52,549 nucleotides of DNA from Solirubrobacteraceae bacterium (GTDB lineage: Bacteria; Actinomycetota; Thermoleophilia; Solirubrobacterales; Solirubrobacteraceae): the NCBI GenBank assembly GCA_031177685.1, contig JAPSGI010000018.1, positions 1 to 52,549 of the forward strand, read 5' to 3'. The position numbers and the translations under genes are program-made. Below, in pieces: positions 48,595 through 52,549 of this stretch. The notes under the pieces were generated by a model. It did no database searches and was not told where the DNA came from. It saw nothing but the letters and a program-made list of their open reading frames with translations. Within the stretch, counting starts at the first letter, position 1; every line of letters starts with the position of its first letter.

Positions 48595-49575
48595 ATGCAT
48601 CGACGGTCGGTGGTCGCCGCGCCCGACTCGTTCAAGGGCACGTTCCGCGCCACCGAGGTGGCCGCGGCGATGGAGCGCGGGCTGGAGGCGGCCGGGTGGC
48701 AGGCGGACCGCTGTCCCATCGCGGACGGCGGCGAGGGGACGCTGGAGGCGCTGCTCACCGCGCTGGGCGGCGAGACGGCGGCCGCCGAGGCGCACGACCC
48801 GCTCGGCCGACCGCTGCGCGCCGGCTTCGCCGTGCTGGAGGACGGGACCGCGGTCGTCGAGGCATCGGCCGCCAGCGGGCTGAACCTCGTCCCGGCGCAG
48901 GAGCGCGACGCCGTCGCGGCCTCCACCGCCGGCACGGGCGAGTTGATCGCCGCCGCGGCCGCGACGGGCGCGGGGGAGATCGTGGTGGCGGCCGGAGGAA
49001 CCGGCACGACGGACGGCGGCGCCGGAGCGGTGGCGGCGATCGAGGCGGCGGGAGGGCTCGACGGGGCTCGCATCGTCGTGCTGTGCGACGTGCGCACCCC
49101 CTGGGAGCACGCGGCCGAGGTCTTCGCGCCGCAGAAGGGCGCCGGTCCCGAGGAGGTGCGCCAGCTCACCCAGCGGCTGCACGAGCTCGCGGACCGCCTG
49201 CCGCGCGACCCCCGCGGCGTTCCGATGACCGGCGCCGCCGGCGGTCTCGCGGGCGGCCTGTGGGCCGCCTTCGACGCCAAGCTGGTGTCCGGCGCCGCCT
49301 TCGTCCTCGACGCTTTGAATTTCGACGCCCGCGCCGGCGCGGCACGCGCCGTCATCGGCGGCGAAGGGCGGCTCGACCGCCAGTCGCTGGCGGGCAAGGC
49401 GCTGGGCGAGGTCGCGGTCCGCTGCCGCCAGCGCGGGATCCCCTGCCACGCGATCGTGGGCTCGGACGGGCTCAGGCCCTTCGACAACCGCCTGCTCGAC
49501 CTCGCCACCGTGGACGAGGCGACGACGCTCGAGGAGATCGAGGCGGCCGCGCGCGCGCTGGGCGAGCGGCTCTGA
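48595..49575 (+). CDS. glxK: Glycerate kinase (GarK/GlxK family)
   Basis: The enzyme phosphorylates D-glycerate, mostly to 2-phosphoglycerate in this family. The 326-residue product has the family opening VVAAPDSFKGTFRATEVAAAM and the segments PIADGGEGTLEAL, VVAAGGTGTTDGGAGAV and GEGRLDRQSLAGKALGEVA. ATG 48595 is preferred (CAGGAT 10 nt upstream, N-terminus as in homologues); ATG 48583 would add four residues. It is divergent from the polymerase gene, about 23 bp apart. It could link glycerate or glucosylglycerate turnover to glycolysis. Confidence 0.9.
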   Translation: MHRRSVVAAPDSFKGTFRATEVAAAMERGLEAAGWQADRCPIADGGEGTLEALLTALGGETAAAEAHDPLGRPLRAGFAVLEDGTAVVEASAASGLNLVPAQERDAVAASTAGTGELIAAAAATGAGEIVVAAGGTGTTDGGAGAVAAIEAAGGLDGARIVVLCDVRTPWEHAAEVFAPQKGAGPEEVRQLTQRLHELADRLPRDPRGVPMTGAAGGLAGGLWAAFDAKLVSGAAFVLDALNFDARAGAARAVIGGEGRLDRQSLAGKALGEVAVRCRQRGIPCHAIVGSDGLRPFDNRLLDLATVDEATTLEEIEAAARALGERL

Positions 49576-49590
49576 TCCGCGCCGCTCTCG

Positions 49591-49596
49591 TAGGCT
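49591..49596 (+). promoter_or_regulatory. -10 hexamer for gpsA
   Basis: TAGGCT ends 6 nt before GTG 49603. Confidence 0.5.
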
Positions 49597-49602
49597 GCGC
49601 CC

Positions 49603-50685
49603 GTGCCCGACCGACTGCGCAACCGCCGCGCCGTGGTCGTCGGCGCGGGGTCGTTCGGGACCGCGGTCGCCGTGCTGCTCGCACGGGCGGGGATGCGCAC
49701 CACGCTGCAGGCCCGCACCGCCGCGCAGGCGCAGCGGCTCGCGCAGGAGCGCGTGAACACCGCCTATCTCCCCGAGGTCGGGTTCCCGCGCGAGCTGCGG
49801 GTCGAGTCCATCTCCGAGGGCCTGGGGCGCGCGGACTACGTCTTCCTCGGCGTGCCGTCGCGGGGGCTGGACGAGGTGATCGCCGGCCTGGGAGCGGCCG
49901 GGCTGGGCGCCGGCGCGGCGGTGATCTCCCTGGCCAAGGGACTCGTCCCGCCCGACGGGCGCGCGCCCACGGTGCTGCTGCGCGAGCTGCTCGGCCCCGA
50001 CCGCGTCGCCTGCGTCGGCGGTCCCGCGCATGCGCGGGAGATGGTGAGCGAGGGCGCCGGCCTGGTGGCCGCCTCGTCCAGCGAGGCGCTGGCCGACAGC
50101 CTCGCGCGCATGTTCACGGCAGCCGGCGTCGTGTGCGAGGTCAGCAGCGACCCGGTCGGCGTCGAGCTGGCCGGCGCGGCCAAGAACGCCGCCGCGCTGG
50201 CCGCGGGCGCCACCGAGGCCCAGGGCCTCAACGCCGCCGGGGCCGCCGCCGGGCACATCTTCGCGGAGGTCTGGCGCTTCGCCGAACGCCACGGCGCGCG
50301 GCCGGAGTCGCTGATCGGCCTCGCCGGGACCGGCGACCTCGTCGCCACGGCGCTCGCCCCGCAGAGCCGCAACCGGCGCGCCGGCGAGCTGCTGGCGGCC
50401 GGCGTTCCCACGGCGGAGATCCCGGCGCGCATCGGCCAGGCGGTGGAGGCCCTGGAGTCGGTCCCGCTGCTGGCGCAAGCGCTGGGGACGGCGGGGGTGG
50501 ATGCGCCGGTCACCGCGGCGCTCGGGCGGCTCATCTCCGGCGAGCTGCCGCTCGACGACTGGGTCGCCCTGGTGCGCACCACGGTCCCACCGCCCGCGCG
50601 CTTCGGACGGCGCGACGGCCTCTTCCGGCGGCTGTGGGCGCGGGTCAGGTCGTGGTTCGCCCGCGACGCTCGGCGAGCGTCGTGA
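49603..50685 (+). CDS. gpsA: NAD(P)-dependent glycerol-3-phosphate dehydrogenase
   Basis: GpsA reduces dihydroxyacetone phosphate to sn-glycerol 3-phosphate for phospholipid synthesis. The 360-residue product has the Rossmann loop VVVGAGSFGTAVAVLLARAG, ISLAKGL, GGPAHAREM (variant of the GPS/NF motif), the catalytic lysine in ELAGAAKNAAALAAG, and GLAGTGDLVATALAPQSRNRR. The C-terminal 25 residues are Arg/Trp-rich and go beyond the usual family end; they overlap the convergent HAD gene by 41 nt. Confidence 0.92.
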   Translation: MPDRLRNRRAVVVGAGSFGTAVAVLLARAGMRTTLQARTAAQAQRLAQERVNTAYLPEVGFPRELRVESISEGLGRADYVFLGVPSRGLDEVIAGLGAAGLGAGAAVISLAKGLVPPDGRAPTVLLRELLGPDRVACVGGPAHAREMVSEGAGLVAASSSEALADSLARMFTAAGVVCEVSSDPVGVELAGAAKNAAALAAGATEAQGLNAAGAAAGHIFAEVWRFAERHGARPESLIGLAGTGDLVATALAPQSRNRRAGELLAAGVPTAEIPARIGQAVEALESVPLLAQALGTAGVDAPVTAALGRLISGELPLDDWVALVRTTVPPPARFGRRDGLFRRLWARVRSWFARDARRAS

Positions 50686-51466
50686 CGACCGCTTCGTAGA
50701 CGCCCGCGCCGTGCTCGCCCTCGGCGACGCGGACGTTGCGCCCGGCCGCCGCCTCGCGCAGCGCGGGGTCGCGCTCCAGCGCGTTGGCGACCAGCCAGAA
50801 CGTCCCCACCACCTCGGCCGCCTCCAGGTCCTCGCGCGAGTCCCCGACCGCGATGCAGTCCTCGCGCGCATACCCGCGCGCCTGCATGTGGCGCGCGACC
50901 GCGGCGGCCTTGGACGTCACCGCGGGGATCAGGTGGTAGGCGTGCGCCTGGTCGACCTGCAGCGTCGGCGAGCGGCGGCGGATGGCGCCGTTGTCCACGA
51001 GGCGCAGTTCGCCGTGCCCCTCGGCGCGCAGCAGCGCGTCCGCCTCGCCGGGGTCCACGTGCCCGCGGAAGAGGTGCGAGACCTCGCGATCCACGTGCCA
51101 TGGGTCGTGGTACTCCAGGCGGCCGGCGTAGCGCTGCAGCAGCAGCGCCGGGGCGCCCGAGTCGGCGATCTGGTCGTGCACCGTGCGCTCGCCGGGCTGG
51201 AAGTCGCCGGTGAGCATCTCGTCCTCGCCGTCCACGCACAGTCCCGCCCCCACCTCGTAGACGAAGGCGCGCGCGCCGATCAGGCGCGCGTCCTCGTGCA
51301 CCTGGGCGCGGCGGCGCCCCGAGTAGATGACGACCTCGACGTCGGCGCGGAAGCACGCCTCCAGCGCCCGCACGCCGAAGTGCGAGAAGCCGCCCTCGCC
51401 GTCGCGCAGCAGCGACGCGCCCTGCCCGAGCAGGGTCCCGTCGAGATCCACGTAGACGCAGCGCAT
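50645..51466 (-). CDS. HAD-IIB phosphatase, probable glucosyl-3-phosphoglycerate phosphatase
   Basis: The 273-residue product has HAD motif I YVDLDGTLLG (Asp7 and Asp9), a motif II-like VVIYSGRRRAQ, a cap domain, a lysine in VTSKAAAVARHM, and motif IV VGDSREDLEAAEVVGTFWLV. This is the Cof/MPGP-like subfamily that includes mannosyl- and glucosyl-3-phosphoglycerate phosphatases. It directly follows gpgS in the same direction, 29 nt after its stop, which makes dephosphorylation of glucosyl-3-phosphoglycerate the best guess. A sugar or trehalose phosphate is the alternative. TAGACT lies 9 nt before the ATG. Confidence 0.75.
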   Translation of the reverse strand: MRCVYVDLDGTLLGQGASLLRDGEGGFSHFGVRALEACFRADVEVVIYSGRRRAQVHEDARLIGARAFVYEVGAGLCVDGEDEMLTGDFQPGERTVHDQIADSGAPALLLQRYAGRLEYHDPWHVDREVSHLFRGHVDPGEADALLRAEGHGELRLVDNGAIRRRSPTLQVDQAHAYHLIPAVTSKAAAVARHMQARGYAREDCIAVGDSREDLEAAEVVGTFWLVANALERDPALREAAAGRNVRVAEGEHGAGVYEAVVTTLAERRGRTTT

Positions 51467-51475
51467 GGCGCGCGC

Positions 51476-51481
51476 AGTCTA
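51476..51481 (-). promoter_or_regulatory. -10 hexamer for the HAD phosphatase gene
   Basis: TAGACT on the minus strand ends 9 nt before ATG 51466, in the gap after gpgS. Confidence 0.45.
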
Positions 51482-51495
51482 AGAGCGAGGACGGT

Positions 51496-52368
51496 TCAGG
51501 ACGCCGCGCGCATCGACGCCATCGGCGGGCGCTCGAGCACGGGCGGCGGGGTGCCGGCCGCGGGACGGCCCTCGAGGGCCAGGCGCGACAGCGCCGCGTG
51601 GAGCACCGCGTCGGCCATGGGCGCGAGGTCGAGGAGCGGCTGGTGCGTGTTCTGGCGCTCCTCGAGGTCGACCTGCGCGATCCCCCCCACCCCGACGGTG
51701 CGCGCCACGTCGACCAGCATCGCGATCTCCACGCCGTAGCCGGTCACGAACGGCAGCTGCTCGAGGAGGTCGCGGCGCGCCGCGATCTCCCCGGCCAGCG
51801 GCTGGCGCACGCCCGCCAGCTCCGGCCACCAGGCGCGCAGCAGGGGGCGCGCGAGCAGCTCGGTCACGCGGCCGCCGCCCTCGGGCAGGACGACGTCGCC
51901 CGCGCGGAAGGGCCGGCGGAAGAAGCCCTTGGCGAAGTGCACGCCCTGTTCGCACGCCACCGCCCCGGCGAGGCCCAGCGCGAAGTGGCCGCTGAACTGC
52001 TCGGTGTCGCCGTCGACGAAGCACACGACGTCCTCGGTCAGCACGGCCAGCGCCCGCCACATCGCGTCGCCCTTGCCGTGCACGGGCCCCATGAACGGCA
52101 CGGGATCGGACTGCTCCACCACCTCGGCGCCCGCGTTGCGCGCGATCTCGCCGGTCCCGTCCGCGGAGTCGCCGTCCAGGACCACCACGCGGTCGATGGC
52201 GCCCGCCTCACGCAGCGCCACGAGCTCGCCGGCTACGTGTCCGATCGTGGGCGCGCACTCGCGCGCGGGGACGCACACCGCGACCGTCCCGTCGCGCTCG
52301 TCGCGCAGCCGCTCCAGCGGGAAGTCGGCGTGGGAGAACGTCCGCGGGTCGGGGTGCAGGAAGCTCAT
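51496..52368 (-). CDS. gpgS: Glucosyl-3-phosphoglycerate synthase
   Basis: GpgS (GT81) joins glucose from an NDP-glucose to 3-phosphoglycerate, the first step to glucosylglycerate and, in mycobacteria, methylglucose lipopolysaccharide. The 290-residue product has a GT-A fold: VAVCVPARECAPTIG, VVVLDGDSADGT, the donor segment MGPVHGKGDAMWRAL, the metal motif FVDGDTEQF (119-121), and the acceptor-site region RQPLAGEIAARRDLLEQLPFVTGYGVEIAML. ATG 52368 is chosen because it overlaps the stop of an upstream frame (ATGA); GTG 52374 would add two residues. Confidence 0.92.
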   Translation of the reverse strand: MSFLHPDPRTFSHADFPLERLRDERDGTVAVCVPARECAPTIGHVAGELVALREAGAIDRVVVLDGDSADGTGEIARNAGAEVVEQSDPVPFMGPVHGKGDAMWRALAVLTEDVVCFVDGDTEQFSGHFALGLAGAVACEQGVHFAKGFFRRPFRAGDVVLPEGGGRVTELLARPLLRAWWPELAGVRQPLAGEIAARRDLLEQLPFVTGYGVEIAMLVDVARTVGVGGIAQVDLEERQNTHQPLLDLAPMADAVLHAALSRLALEGRPAAGTPPPVLERPPMASMRAAS

Positions 52369-52549
52369 GGGCACACAACTACCCCGCGACAGGTGTCCGT
52401 GACCGCGCGGACGATCCGCTCCACCTCGCTCGTGAGGGGTCGAGCGGGTGGCGGCGCTTGACGACTCACCTCCGCGACGGCGTCGTCGACCGAGTCGACG
52501 ATCCGCGGCGGCGCCGGCGGAGGCGGCTGCCGCGGGCGGCCGCCGGGCG
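52365..52549 (-). CDS. Partial C-terminus of an unidentified protein upstream of gpgS
   Basis: On the minus strand an open frame enters from the right edge and ends at TGA 52365-52367, overlapping the gpgS ATG. The 60 visible residues start with a proline-rich stretch (PRQPPPPAPPRIVDSVDDA) and go on with a helix-like segment (SEVERIVRAVTDTCRGVVV). Third positions are nearly all G or C in the first half, as in real genes. The coupling suggests it shares an operon with gpgS. The family cannot be named from this fragment. Confidence 0.5.
   Translation of the reverse strand, partial: PGGRPRQPPPPAPPRIVDSVDDAVAEVSRQAPPPARPLTSEVERIVRAVTDTCRGVVVCP

Overview
The window is very G+C-rich (about 70% or more by eye) and densely coded on both strands, with many GTG and a few TTG starts and strong G/C preference in third codon positions. 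No gene-free stretch exceeds 300 bases. The gene set (4Fe-4S CysH, fused MoaD-MoaE, acyl-CoA carboxylase with a possible epsilon-like subunit, LigC plus stand-alone LigD-type polymerase, GpgS, secreted proteins with arginine-rich C-terminal beta domains) suggests an aerobic high-G+C actinobacterium, plausibly Thermoleophilia/Solirubrobacterales. That placement is an inference from gene style; there is no rRNA gene here to confirm it.

Layout. 1-4.6 kb: selB (cut by the left edge) and selA, a secreted lysyl oxidase, a fused molybdopterin synthase and a methyltransferase. 4.6-11.1 kb: methylmalonyl-CoA mutase, a proline-rich protein, an ATP-grasp protein coupled to a nucleotidyltransferase/kinase fusion, and pccB. 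11.1-14.5 kb: two divergent secreted proteins. 14.4-20 kb: malate synthase, an ornithine-cyclodeaminase-family enzyme, an MFS permease, a small carboxylase-epsilon-like protein and a secreted beta-propeller. 20-26.2 kb: sulfate assimilation (sir-cysH-tauE-cysD, cysN) with a Uma2 gene wedged in on the other strand. 26.2-34.3 kb: a Phd/PIN toxin-antitoxin pair, a giant calcium-binding repeat protein of about 1867 residues, a glycosyltransferase and tiny membrane proteins. 34.4-41.3 kb: biotin carboxylase/BCCP, a GGDEF protein, a GNAT, an MBL-fold hydrolase, a HAD dehalogenase and sucCD. 41.3-46.4 kb: a membrane protein, a coiled-coil protein, an aminotransferase, a class III cyclase, a DtxR-type repressor, a LysR regulator and a 43-residue membrane protein. 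46.4-52.5 kb: LigC and the LigD-type polymerase facing each other, glycerate kinase, gpsA, and a glucosylglycerate pair (HAD phosphatase plus gpgS) behind a gene cut by the right edge.

How the genes work together. Carboxylase alpha and beta subunits, mutase, succinyl-CoA synthetase and malate synthase, though dispersed, form a route for propionyl-CoA and acetyl-CoA into the TCA cycle. CysDN, CysH and Sir form a complete sulfate-to-sulfide path via APS. SelAB beside molybdopterin synthase points to a selenocysteine/molybdenum enzyme such as formate dehydrogenase outside the window. Glycerate kinase, GpgS and the HAD phosphatase point to glucosylglycerate or related polysaccharide synthesis.

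The strongest non-gene signal is a TANNNT hexamer (mostly TAGnCT or TAACCT) ending 6-11 nt before the start codon of about twenty genes on both strands, which predicts widespread leaderless transcription. Most genes with a clear Shine-Dalgarno sequence lack it. I found no tRNA, rRNA, CRISPR array, insertion sequence or prophage.
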